From NCBI GenBank assembly GCA_040437565.1, contig JBDOQK010000018.1, positions 248,001-312,000 of the forward strand: a stretch of 64,000 nt of DNA, read 5' to 3'. Within the stretch, counting starts at the first letter, position 1. Each line of letters begins with the position of its first letter. Shown here one piece after another: positions 47,447-56,782 of the stretch. The translations under genes and the position numbers were made by a program. The notes under the pieces were generated by a model that worked only from the letters and a program-made list of their open reading frames with translations, made no database searches and was not told the DNA's origin. This DNA is from Albugo candida. Its lineage: Eukaryota > Oomycota > Peronosporomycetes > Albuginales.

Positions 47447-49116
47447 AACTTCTCAAGATAGGACTCCTGCCTTTACCTTTTCTCGTAAACAACTGGAACA
47501 TATCGACAAGCTTCTTTCAGCAGGTTTCATTTATGAAAACACTGATTCGAGGTGGAGTGCTCCATGTTTCCCCGTCAAGAAATCTAGAAAAGCAAATCGC
47601 TTGAAAAGCTATTGACTATCGTGGGGTGAACAGGATAATTCAGTTGAAATCTGGTTCAATGCCTAATTTGTCTACAAATCTGTTGTTACAAGTAAGATGA
47701 CTACGTTTGGAATTATGGGAATGTGCTCTGGTTTTTGGCAACTTCGTTACATGTGGATAGTCAGGATATACTCTCTTTTGCCATAGATTGCAATGTCGAC
47801 AGGAGCAGTTGATTCTGCTTTGCGTTTCCAATCAATTATAATCAAGTACTTTGAAGGTTTATTGGATAAATCACTTCTCATTTGGATGCAGGATCTTTTT
47901 TTTGTTTACGGGAAATGAGGTCACCTTTCTCACGGTATTAAAAGATGTCTTGAATATTGTGAATAAGTTCCGGCTGCAGGTCAGTCTTGATACAACCAGT
48001 CTGCATATGCAAGAAGCTCGATGGTGTGAGAAACATTTTGATGGATATGGAATAAAGCAAGATCCTGAGAAGTTACAGGGTCTTCGGGACTTGAGAAGTA
48101 CGAGCGCAGTTGGTAAACTCCAACAGTTGCTTTGTGGAATGATCTGGCTGCGTTACCAGATTATACAAGATTAGTGCGTATTCTGCAAGAGTTGCTGAAG
48201 GACAATTGGCTGGAATGGCCGGAACAAAACGAGCGGCGAGAAATATGCCATTAATATTGAATCGGGAGCAGACGGATTGCTTTCCAATGGATGAGGAGCT
48301 TTTGATGGAGCGTGTGAATCTGCCTTATTTTGTAGACACCGCTGTGTTGTGCCCATTTACGAATGCAAGGTTTTATGGATGGAGTGTCGTAACAGCACAA
48401 GCTGTAGAGTGGGATTTCACACTGCCCGTAGAGAAAAAAGCACATCAAGCAGTCATATTCTTATCTGGTTGCTTTATTAAAGCCGGCTTGAAATAGATAG
48501 AAGGAGGCGTTTCCTATTATTATGTCTCTCGAAAGACAGACTAAGTTTTTTCGTTGTTTGAATGGATTTAGGATGTATTTTGAGCACAAGAATCTCATTC
48601 GCTTTTTTGCTCCGGACTGAAGCACAAAGAAGAGCTCGGTTGGAAGACTCCATCCGTGGAGCATGGACTTGATGTCTTTCAAATATGAGGCTTATCATGT
48701 TGTAGGAATGATGGATATATCGGTGGATATCCTTACTCGCTGGTTATATGTACTAGATGAGCTCGAGTGAACAAAAGGGTTGAGTAATAATCCAAACCGC
48801 GTCGTCGACAAATGGTCGCCTAATGATTCAAAGGGAGCAGAAAACATGCCCCTGCCAACATATGAGATTACAGGTTCCATATGGCGTTGCCGGATAAGAA
48901 TTTTGCAATTTAAAACAAGTTTGGGAGGAAGTGGGGATGTTTGGATGTTTAATCAAGATGCTGGTATCACCGTTCGACTACTGATTGTTGTTCGTCATAG
49001 TATTGCAGGCATTGGGCTCAAAAGCTCTATCATCCATCCTGGACAAAGTGATGACTGAGCTCGCTCGTCCTATCGGATCCTCTTGCGAATATATTCTTGC
49101 GTATTATCACTGGAAG

Positions 49117-49422
49117 TGTGATGGTCTCCGGATTAGACTACTCGAGGCCCGTGATCAGAGGGCTGGACTAATCCGGAAACACTACGTAATAATATAAAGC
49201 AAGAAGTATGTATATTATTTTTCCAAGGTCCTTAGCTCACTATAGTCGTTAGTCTAAGCCTAAAGGAAGGGTTCGCCCACAGCCACTGGTTTAATCTCCA
49301 AAGGATATAAACTGGACTGATGTGTGCCACACATCCACGTGTACCGTACTGTCCATATACAACGATGTACATGTACGTTACATATCCGATTGGTTTCCAT
49401 TTACCCGCCATTATCCACCACA
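49117..49422 (-). repeat. Solo LTR of the gypsy family, inserted in the gypsy integrase region
   Basis: 306 bases, reverse orientation. On the minus strand it starts TGTGGTGGATAATGGCGG and ends ACCATCACA, so it has TG...CA ends. It is flanked by a 5-base target duplication, GGAAG (49112-49116 and 49423-49427), typical for LTR integration. It aligns with the LTRs at 61780-62077 and 38756-40645. No internal sequence accompanies it, so it is a solo LTR left by recombination between two LTRs. Confidence 0.92.
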
Positions 49423-50203
49423 GGAAGAAATGAAACTGGATACAAAGAAATGGCCTAATTTTATCTCGAGTGTTATGGGAATATTGAACAAACTTGATGC
49501 CAGATATACCTATAAACTTTGTTTTCATAATTGATGATATGCTAGCCCGAGAGCTAATAAAACGTACATTTGATGAAGAGATGCAGATTTTACATCAGTC
49601 CCTAGTGGATATTCAGCTGGGGATTGCTGATGAAGCTGAGGAAGACAACTCGAGAATTAACTGGTTTTCAGAGAGGCGTGCAACCTGCGTTATTTAATGT
49701 CGGTGATATGGTTTATTGACGAAGGTCATATGAAACTAAATCCGAATGAATTGATCATTAATTGGTTGGGCCCCTATCGCGCAAGCACTATGTATGATCA
49801 AACACTTGTTCATATGTCGTGCAAACGAACTCCATCACAGTCGTTTGAGAATTCTAACGCGACTCGGCAACTGAAGACATCGTGGCGCATGTAGTCCATC
49901 CATAGTCATCGTAAGTGCAGGGGGAATGAGAGCTACTGGTCAAATGGCATGTATTCGAAGAGGTGGAGGTATCATGGGATTCTTATGCATCTCTGAAGCG
50001 AGGTGTACCTACTCTAGTCTCAAGATATTCACAGATTTGCGACTCTACAGCGTTGAGAAATTGGAATTCCATTGTGGGAGCAGTGTGGGGGATAATTGTG
50101 GTTCAATCCCAATAGAGGCATATACTTACCCATGGGACCTTGTTTGTGATAATCCGAACAAAGCAATTTGAACGCGACTCACTGAGGACCTTGAACACTG
50201 ATC

Positions 50204-50223
50204 ATAGATTCTGATCAGGAGTA
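50204..50223 (+). repeat. Direct repeat, left copy
   Basis: ATAGATTCTGATCAGGAGTA recurs with one change at 50566-50585 (ATAGATTCTGATTAGGAGTA). The pair brackets about 340 bases that include the hairpin. It could be a target duplication of an unidentified insertion, or chance. Confidence 0.5.
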
Positions 50224-50331
50224 TGGTACTTCTCAAAAACATCGCTTGCGAGCATGATGGCTAGTATCATCAAAAATAGAGATATCTGGGGTCCTCCCCA
50301 GCTCAGTCGATTCAGCACTTGAGCACACGGA

Positions 50332-50372
50332 CCCCCTGCCGGAGATCGTTTTTTGATCCCCGGCAGTGGGGG
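50332..50372. repeat. GC-rich inverted repeat (hairpin)
   Basis: CTGCCGG (50336-50342) pairs with CCGGCAG (50360-50366), and the outer CCCC (50332-50335) pairs with GGGG beyond a single bulged T. The loop is 17 bases. It stands out against the AT-rich surroundings. Function unknown. Confidence 0.6.
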
Positions 50373-50565
50373 AAGCGGTTTGAGCCCACTCAAGCAATAA
50401 GCTTCGAAATATCTGCCTCCCTAGGTTTGCAGTCTGATTTAGGTGATATTCACACGGTCAGGGGCTCATACAGTAATAGGATAAGGAAGGTAGTTCAAAA
50501 CCAGATAAATAGTGTAATGAAATCCTTGACAAAGAAAAAAAAGATATCATCTATAATGGTATATA

Positions 50566-50585
50566 ATAGATTCTGATTAGGAGTA
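50566..50585 (+). repeat. Direct repeat, right copy
   Basis: Partner of 50204-50223 with a single C/T difference. Confidence 0.5.
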
Positions 50586-51264
50586 GATCGACATGACATT
50601 TTTCAGTGAAAGTTGGTGGTTTAGATAAGCACTTGTACAGACGGCCGTATTTCTTTCATACATGCTAGTGAGGTCGTTGTGCATATTCTGACGAGTACTG
50701 GAAAAGTTTTCTCTGCGATGCATTGATGGTAGTTGACAGTGTATGATCTCGAAGTGCTCGTACTGTCAGCAGCATTCGTGTGGCTGCGCAGACGACACAT
50801 CTTCTCATGTTTGCGGGCTTAGACACGTGAGCTTTTCTAGCAGAATGTTCGACAATCTTAATCGATCTTTTTACAGATTGTGCTTTATTGCACATAAAAA
50901 TGATTCTTTTTCTTATATTTTGCCATCAGCATAACAACATTTCATTCTGCCTTCCTCGCCAGGGTGATAAGCTACCAGTTTCCTTACAAGGAAATGTATT
51001 GTCAGTGTTGCTTGGACTTCGATGAGTCGATTGTATCATCCCAGTTTTATTTCCCTTTGGACCAAACGAGCCGATGAGTTATTCACCTTCTCACTTCGTC
51101 GTTCTCGAACTGAACAATTAGGTAGCACGTCTTGATTGAGACGCTTTTAATTTTGTGTTCAGTATATCCCACTTCTTGACAAGGTGCCATCTATGATTTC
51201 GCTCCCTCTATAACAGTCTTATCCAATTGACATCACAATTAACATGAACTCACCGTAATACCTG

Positions 51265-51364
51265 NNNNNNNNNNNNNNNNNNNNNNNNNNNNNNNNNNNN
51301 NNNNNNNNNNNNNNNNNNNNNNNNNNNNNNNNNNNNNNNNNNNNNNNNNNNNNNNNNNNNNNNN
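51265..51364. other. Scaffold gap
   Basis: Run of 100 N without an obvious duplicated flank, just upstream of the bromodomain gene. Confidence 0.9.
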
Positions 51365-51412
51365 TTGATACTCCCACACTTCCACCTTACTACCCACCTA
51401 AGAATCAGCTCC

Positions 51413-54400
51413 ATGTCGACGATGATTTCTGCGACGACCCACGCGGAATGCGTTCGTTTATTGGAATTGGTAACTAATAAACGAGTTCAGGAGACGTGGT
51501 CATGGATGTTCATGGAGTCGACACAACCGTCTTCAATCAAAATAAAAAAACCTATGGATCTCAACACCGTGAAAAAAAATCTAGGGTCAAAACCTTCTCG
51601 ATGTCGCTTTAAGTCTCACGAAAAATTCGCTAAGGACGTTCGACTAGTCTTCCAAAACTCAATTTTATCCTCTGAACCAAATACATCTGTCTATAATGCC
51701 GCGCAACACCTTTTACGCGTTTTTGAGACCGCATACGCCAAAGCCAAAGAAAATGGACTGAGTGCAAGTACTTCCGAGTCATTAAGCGCTGAATGCGTTC
51801 ATTCCGTACCAAAAGTCGAGCGAATTAACTCACAGAATTCGGAATGCGATGACAATTTAAAACCACCACGAACTCTTACAACTGAATCGACGTCCAATCC
51901 CGCTGTCAACCCCCAGAATAATTCCATTCGACCGGAAGATTCTCCCCCCGTTCTTGCGCAAGAAAGTATAAAAATGACCGATTCCCTACAACTTTCGTGT
52001 AAAAATGTGCTCTTGAAAGTGATGCGATACAAAGAAGGCAATGTCGTTCCTGCTGCGCCATTTTTAAAGCCTGTGGATCTCACTCATTTTCCAGACTATC
52101 GCATCAAAATTTTGCGTCGAATGCATTTGTTTGGCGTACAAAAAAAACTGAAAAGCGGATCTTACGCGACGCTGGAAGACTTCGCCGCTGACGTTCGCTT
52201 GGTTTTTTCTAATTGTCTCGTGTATAATAGCGATGTAGTACTAAGTAAAATGATTAGACAGCATGCAACTGTGCTCATGAAGCTCTTCGAGACTCAGCTT
52301 GAGAAGCAGTGTGGAGGATCGTGGCCAGGGATCACAGAGAGGTGGCATTGTCATCAAATTCTCCAGGAAGTTTTGGCACATCGCATTCAGGTGCCAGGGA
52401 AAGAAAAAGATGAGCAGTCTTACTCAGTCAAAAGCGGCGAGGAGACGGCTCAATGGTTTAAATATCCGATCCAGACTTATTATGATTCAATCGACCAGTT
52501 ACCTCACGAGTACTTCTCTATCATCAAGCATCCAATGGATCTCGGAACGGTGACATCGCGGCTTCATGAGCCGCGATATCAATTTGTGCCAGAATTTGCT
52601 TTTGACATCAAGCTGATTTTCGACAATTGCATCCAGTATTGGTCAAATGATCCCCATGGACGTGCGTATTGCGATTCCGCCAATGCACTGCTTACTGTGC
52701 TGAAAGACCAGCTGCATAAACGTTTTGGAGCTTCCGTATGGCTCAAAATGCTTTTTGAACGAGAGCGTGTGACGAAAAGCTCGCTTGTAGCGGCGTGTAA
52801 GAGTGGTTCAGCACAGGCGGTTGTGAGCATTCCACTTCCAAAGCGTGCGAAATCAGAAGCTAAACAACGAAGTTCCAGGCATGAGGGAAGCAATCCGTTT
52901 TCATCAAAAACGCGATCGGCATTTTTGGAAAAGGCGCAATGTCAATTGATACTGAACAAGGTTCGATCTCACAAAATGAAAGGGTATGGAGGTATCGAAA
53001 TCATGACCTCCGGTCCATTTCTGCATGCAGTGGACGTAAGTAAGTATCCAGATTACCTCAGTATTGTCCGTGAGCCGATGGATTTCGCAAAAATTGAGCG
53101 TAAAATCAAAAACGATCGATATCGCACCGTACATGAATTTGCCGCTGATGTCAATTTGGTCTTCACGAATTGCATGAAATACAATAATGATCCCATCGAA
53201 GGCGCTGATATTCGTACGATGGCGTCAACACTTCAAAATTACTTTATACATTTATACGAAGAGACATTCCATGCTTCAAACAATGTCAACCGTATGGCTG
53301 CTTCTTGTCCATCTTCGACGGACTCGGTTTTGCATGGAAAAAGCCTCAAGATGTCGTCATTTGCAGAGAGAAACCTCAACACCAAAATTCTTAAACACCT
53401 AACCAAACCCTCTGAAGGTGTTCCAAGAAAACCTCCGTCACCAGAAATGAAGCTTTGTGCGTCGCCTCCCGCCAAGCTAAATATTATAGGAGAATCTGAG
53501 TTTTCAGGTAAACAGGAAGATGAGGCTTTACGACCGAACAAGGATGAAACAAAACTCGAAGGTGTGGTGTCAAAAGACAACGCTTCGATGAATGGGAGCT
53601 CAAAATCGCTCGATGTCAATTCGGGTCTGCAGCGAAAAAAGCTCAAGAAGGAAAAGAAGGAGAGAAAAAAAAAGGAAAAGAAAGAAAAGAAGGAAAAGAA
53701 AAGGAAGAGAGATAAGAAACGCAAAGAAAACAATGAGAAGCCGCAAGCCTCATCGGTGAACGGATCGGTCCGCACGTTGTCAGTCTCACGCACATTGAAA
53801 GATGCTTTCAACCACGCATCAGAGTATCCAAGTGAATCCGATACAAAATCTGGCGCAGTGAAAGCACCTGTCACAACTACGATATCGGCAGCAAAGGTCA
53901 TCTCATCGCTTGTGTCTTCAAAAGCTTCGAGCGTGGAGGAAACGTCCAAGAAAAATGGATCGAGCAAGAGTAAAAAGAAATTTGCCAATGACATGAGTGC
54001 GTGGGAGTACGTCTGCGATAACGTTATCAGCAAAGTATCCAAGATCGAACACATTTCCAAGCTACATTTTGACCAGCCGCTGTTGAAAATTTTCCCGCAG
54101 CTTACCACAGAATATTTGAAGATGATTGGCGAGCCAATGGATATTGCTACACTTCGATCACAATTGCAGTCGCATGCGATTTCAGCTCCGGCTGAGTTTG
54201 TACGTAAAGGTAGTCTTATTTTTCAAAATGCAATCGATTTCAATTCTGCCGGAGATGATGCCTCGCTGCACGTTCGTGAGATGTCGCAACACTTGCTCTG
54301 GTACTTTCAATCGCTTTGCACGGAACAAACACTCATTTCCGGAGAAGAAGCTCGTGTCGAACTACGAAAAGAGCGTGCCGATGTTATACAAAATATCGCT

Positions 54401-55558
54401 TTGGAAATCAAAGCACGTGAGTGTCAGAAGTTGTTGCGTGGCTTACAGTCACAAAAATATCAGAAGAATAGCTGGCCATTTCAAAAACCAGTCAAGGCTC
54501 TTTTCCCTTTACTCGAGGCTGATTACTTTGAGCTCATCAAGACACCAATGGATTTGGCCACAATTCAGGATAAGTTGAATTCATTCGAGTATTCCACATA
54601 TGGTGACTTCATCCGCGATGTTCGTCTTACCTTCGAGAATGCGATCTTGTACAACCGTGCTGACAAAGGACGGGAAGGGTGGAGTGTGTATGGAGCCGCT
54701 GTGTCGATGCTGAAAGTAATTGACGACTTGTGGGGCACTGTCACATTGGAAGTGGCAGAGAAATTGCGCCGTCGAGAGGTATTGCGGAAAGAACGAGAAC
54801 GTATTATGGAAGCCAAACGACGGGAGGAGCAACGCTTGAAGGAAATACAGGATGAGGCTGATGCAAAAAAGCAGGAAACGGAGCCAAGCACAAAAGAATT
54901 GGCTCAAGCTCCAAAGCCTTTGATCAACTCAGTTTCCGCAACCTGTCGATCGGTCGAGATTGATTCTTTGACGTCACGGAACAAATCGTCGGACATCGTA
55001 ACAAAATCAGGCAACAGTGGGATCGAAAACAAGTCAACTGCGGGTCCGTTTGCTGGTGCAACTGTTACTGTGGCATCATCGTCTTCTTCCAGCGACACCC
55101 GTCTCAAGCTTCAAGTCGTGAGCCGTTCCATTTCGAACATCTCGACGCCCGACCGGACTACTAACAAACTAGAACGGAAAGCGGAAGAAAGACGACGCAA
55201 ACGAGCTCGAAAAGAAGAAGATCTAGCGAGAAAAGAGAAACGCCAACGCATTGCGATTGCAGCGACAGATGACGCGTTACGTGAGGCAGAAGCACGGAGT
55301 TGGCGACGGTTACAGCGATTGGATGTAGCGAAAGCCATCATGCAACGGGAAGAAAGAGAACAGAAATTAAAAGAACAAGAGCAAGCGCGTCTACTGATGG
55401 AAAAGCAAAAATTTCACGCGGATGCGTGGACGGGGAAGTTGCTTCCATTGTCAAAATATAAGTCAAAAAGGGCAGAAGCAGATACTCCTTTTTGGCTTAA
55501 AAAGCGGAATAAGCTACATGTATTGGACGTTTTTGCCGCCGGTATCGACGCTTGTTGA
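51413..55558 (+). CDS. Protein with six bromodomains (polybromo-like), single exon
   Basis: 1381 residues from the ATG at 51413 (MSTMISATTHAEC); a further 16 codons are open upstream to the gap. Six bromodomain-like units by nucleotide position: 51440-51700 (KKPMDLNTVKKNL), 51990-52300 (LVFSNCLVYNS), 52330-52740 (YFSIIKHPMDLGTVTSRL), 52930-53270 (YLSIVREPMDFAKIERKI), 53995-54330 (YLKMIGEPMDIATL) and 54415-54750 (YFELIKTPMDLATIQDKL). The acetyl-lysine-binding Asn is visible in units 2 (VYNS), 4 (KYNN), 5 (DFNS) and 6 (LYNR). It is absent in unit 1 (FQNSILSS) and replaced in unit 3 (QYWSN). A Lys/Glu tract at 53635-53735 separates units 4 and 5 and could be a nuclear localisation signal. A charged coiled coil ends the protein. 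Probably a chromatin reader; there is no catalytic domain, and I see no BAH or HMG domain as in animal polybromo. Confidence 0.92.
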   Translation: MSTMISATTHAECVRLLELVTNKRVQETWSWMFMESTQPSSIKIKKPMDLNTVKKNLGSKPSRCRFKSHEKFAKDVRLVFQNSILSSEPNTSVYNAAQHLLRVFETAYAKAKENGLSASTSESLSAECVHSVPKVERINSQNSECDDNLKPPRTLTTESTSNPAVNPQNNSIRPEDSPPVLAQESIKMTDSLQLSCKNVLLKVMRYKEGNVVPAAPFLKPVDLTHFPDYRIKILRRMHLFGVQKKLKSGSYATLEDFAADVRLVFSNCLVYNSDVVLSKMIRQHATVLMKLFETQLEKQCGGSWPGITERWHCHQILQEVLAHRIQVPGKEKDEQSYSVKSGEETAQWFKYPIQTYYDSIDQLPHEYFSIIKHPMDLGTVTSRLHEPRYQFVPEFAFDIKLIFDNCIQYWSNDPHGRAYCDSANALLTVLKDQLHKRFGASVWLKMLFERERVTKSSLVAACKSGSAQAVVSIPLPKRAKSEAKQRSSRHEGSNPFSSKTRSAFLEKAQCQLILNKVRSHKMKGYGGIEIMTSGPFLHAVDVSKYPDYLSIVREPMDFAKIERKIKNDRYRTVHEFAADVNLVFTNCMKYNNDPIEGADIRTMASTLQNYFIHLYEETFHASNNVNRMAASCPSSTDSVLHGKSLKMSSFAERNLNTKILKHLTKPSEGVPRKPPSPEMKLCASPPAKLNIIGESEFSGKQEDEALRPNKDETKLEGVVSKDNASMNGSSKSLDVNSGLQRKKLKKEKKERKKKEKKEKKEKKRKRDKKRKENNEKPQASSVNGSVRTLSVSRTLKDAFNHASEYPSESDTKSGAVKAPVTTTISAAKVISSLVSSKASSVEETSKKNGSSKSKKKFANDMSAWEYVCDNVISKVSKIEHISKLHFDQPLLKIFPQLTTEYLKMIGEPMDIATLRSQLQSHAISAPAEFVRKGSLIFQNAIDFNSAGDDASLHVREMSQHLLWYFQSLCTEQTLISGEEARVELRKERADVIQNIALEIKARECQKLLRGLQSQKYQKNSWPFQKPVKALFPLLEADYFELIKTPMDLATIQDKLNSFEYSTYGDFIRDVRLTFENAILYNRADKGREGWSVYGAAVSMLKVIDDLWGTVTLEVAEKLRRREVLRKERERIMEAKRREEQRLKEIQDEADAKKQETEPSTKELAQAPKPLINSVSATCRSVEIDSLTSRNKSSDIVTKSGNSGIENKSTAGPFAGATVTVASSSSSSDTRLKLQVVSRSISNISTPDRTTNKLERKAEERRRKRARKEEDLARKEKRQRIAIAATDDALREAEARSWRRLQRLDVAKAIMQREEREQKLKEQEQARLLMEKQKFHADAWTGKLLPLSKYKSKRAEADTPFWLKKRNKLHVLDVFAAGIDAC

Positions 55559-56449
55559 GAAGCGCTCTGGTTGAAGAAGTGCCCATGAAGTTGTGTATGG
55601 AGTGCCATGTTGACTTCTGCATGCACATGTAGTACTCGCATGGTTTGAAGTTTTACGTTTGAGAAAAGGACCAGTAAGCTACTTGTAGGTTTTGTCAGTA
55701 AAACACGATTTATTCGTTGATAGCATCTGTGGGCCAGAGCATGGGCACCAGAAGCTCCTCTTTCAAAAGGTAATGAATGGAGCGACTTCATTATTATGGG
55801 TGTGTTTGTCAAGGATTTCATTACACGTGTCTGTTCTTTGCCTACCCACCTTATCCTATTATTAGATCTTGACCGCGCGAGTATTATTATCACCTAGACC
55901 TTTTTTCAAACCTGTAGAGACATCATTTTCCAAGCTTCTGCTTAGGTGCGTTCAAACCACTACTCACTTATCAGGAGAACAAATACTTCCGGTCAGGGAT
56001 TTCGCTTGCACTTATCAATTTGCCGCCTACTACGTACCTCGCAAACCGATACAAAGACGCAACTCTCAACCCTAAATTGTCGTAGATACTGATTCCTATC
56101 GACATTTCAAGGTTACAAATGCTTACATCAACTGATGTTTGCTACACGTGTCCATGTATGTATAGTGCAAGCAAGACACTTATAACTGAAACCCCCTCTT
56201 TTTATGCGGCCAAATTTTAAAATTTCAATTTCATGCAGCCTATACTTCTAACGTGCCAATGACCGGTTTTAATAGCCTATCAGGAGTAGTGCATGTATGT
56301 AGGTTAATCAATCGCCATAATCTTTAGGGATTCCGTAAAACACAATTGGAGGATCCATAAAATAGGATGTGCTCTATGGACAAGATCAGTTCAGAAGTTC
56401 ATAACGCCCTCCGTATTTTTTTTTGCACTTACAGCTCCCCAAAGTAACC
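55559..56449. other. Intergenic region
   Basis: Between the bromodomain gene and the DNA-transposon relic. No supported gene or repeat. Confidence 0.55.
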
Positions 56450-56782
56450 ATGCCACGTGACAAAGAACAAAGGAAACACTTGTAGATGGCATCAATATAT
56501 GCTACAGAAAACAAGAAGCAGAGAATTGCAGTCCATGGTGATGTGCATGAATTTGAAAGTAGCAGCGCCTACGGTGAAATGAATTCCAGATGGAGAACGA
56601 AAATGAAGTGGAAGATGATGACATAATTGTTGGGAATATTGAGATAGCTGTCCTTTCAGTGCTGGCCCAACGAGAGCAACCGACCAGTGCGGTATCTGGG
56701 AAGTTCGTCACGCACACAAAGGCGCAAGAAGGCGGTGCTGAATAGATATTAAACCGTTGACTGAATACTGGACGCTGAAACG

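Larger units (their letters stand above)
42291..47450 (+). mobile_element. Ty1/Copia LTR retrotransposon inserted in gypsy copy 1
   Basis: Fossil element between two related LTRs (about 42291-42433 and 47304-47446). Parts in order: gag-like region (about 42500-43010), protease and spacer region, integrase region (about 44700-45350, with a zinc-binding-like CSTCAQGKKRK and SNNGKAERIHRIIMDMARCM), reverse transcriptase region (about 45880-46450, with HEDVTSAYVKDD and LKETLYGLKQAGR) and RNase H region (46790-47025, YYSDADFADRKSVTEGYIEM and LSTLEAEFTAASVVV). Integrase before RT marks it as Copia. The LTRs differ by roughly one base in five or six by eye, so it is old, and it is broken in many places. 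The gypsy sequence resumes after the right LTR. Confidence 0.82.
38756..49900 (+). mobile_element. Ty3/gypsy LTR retrotransposon, old copy 1, with nested insertions
   Basis: Fossil element. Parts in order: 5' LTR (38756-40645, containing a Tc1/mariner insertion), gag-like region (about 40650-41580), protease region (about 41620-42180, LDNGADDT motif), a Copia insertion (about 42291-47450), reverse transcriptase region (about 47470-48180, LLSAGFIYENTDSRWSAPCF), RNase H region (about 48180-48500) and integrase region (about 48780-49900), which contains a solo LTR at 49117-49422. The order protease-RT-RNase H-integrase identifies the Ty3/gypsy group. It is broken in many places, and no 3' LTR was recognised. 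The end coordinate is approximate. It is the same family as the element starting at 61780, with which gag, protease and RT parts align by eye. Confidence 0.8.
49901..51264. other. Intergenic region with a GC-rich hairpin and a direct repeat pair
   Basis: No gene is supported. It contains the hairpin at 50332-50372 and the direct repeats at 50204-50223 and 50566-50585, both listed separately. The right-hand part would hold the promoter of the bromodomain gene. Confidence 0.55.

Noticed and set aside
49117-49422. Reading the solo LTR as the missing 3' LTR of gypsy copy 1
   Set aside because: It is in the opposite orientation, has its own target duplication and lies inside the integrase region, which continues on both sides.
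50332-50372. Hairpin read as a bacterial-type terminator
   Set aside because: The window is clearly eukaryotic (introns, CPSF2, retrotransposons), so intrinsic termination does not apply.
53239-54108. A 289-codon minus-strand frame rich in Ser and Phe
   Set aside because: It is the antisense shadow of the Lys-rich region of the bromodomain gene; the run of Phe/Ser comes from the AAG/AAA tract on the other strand.
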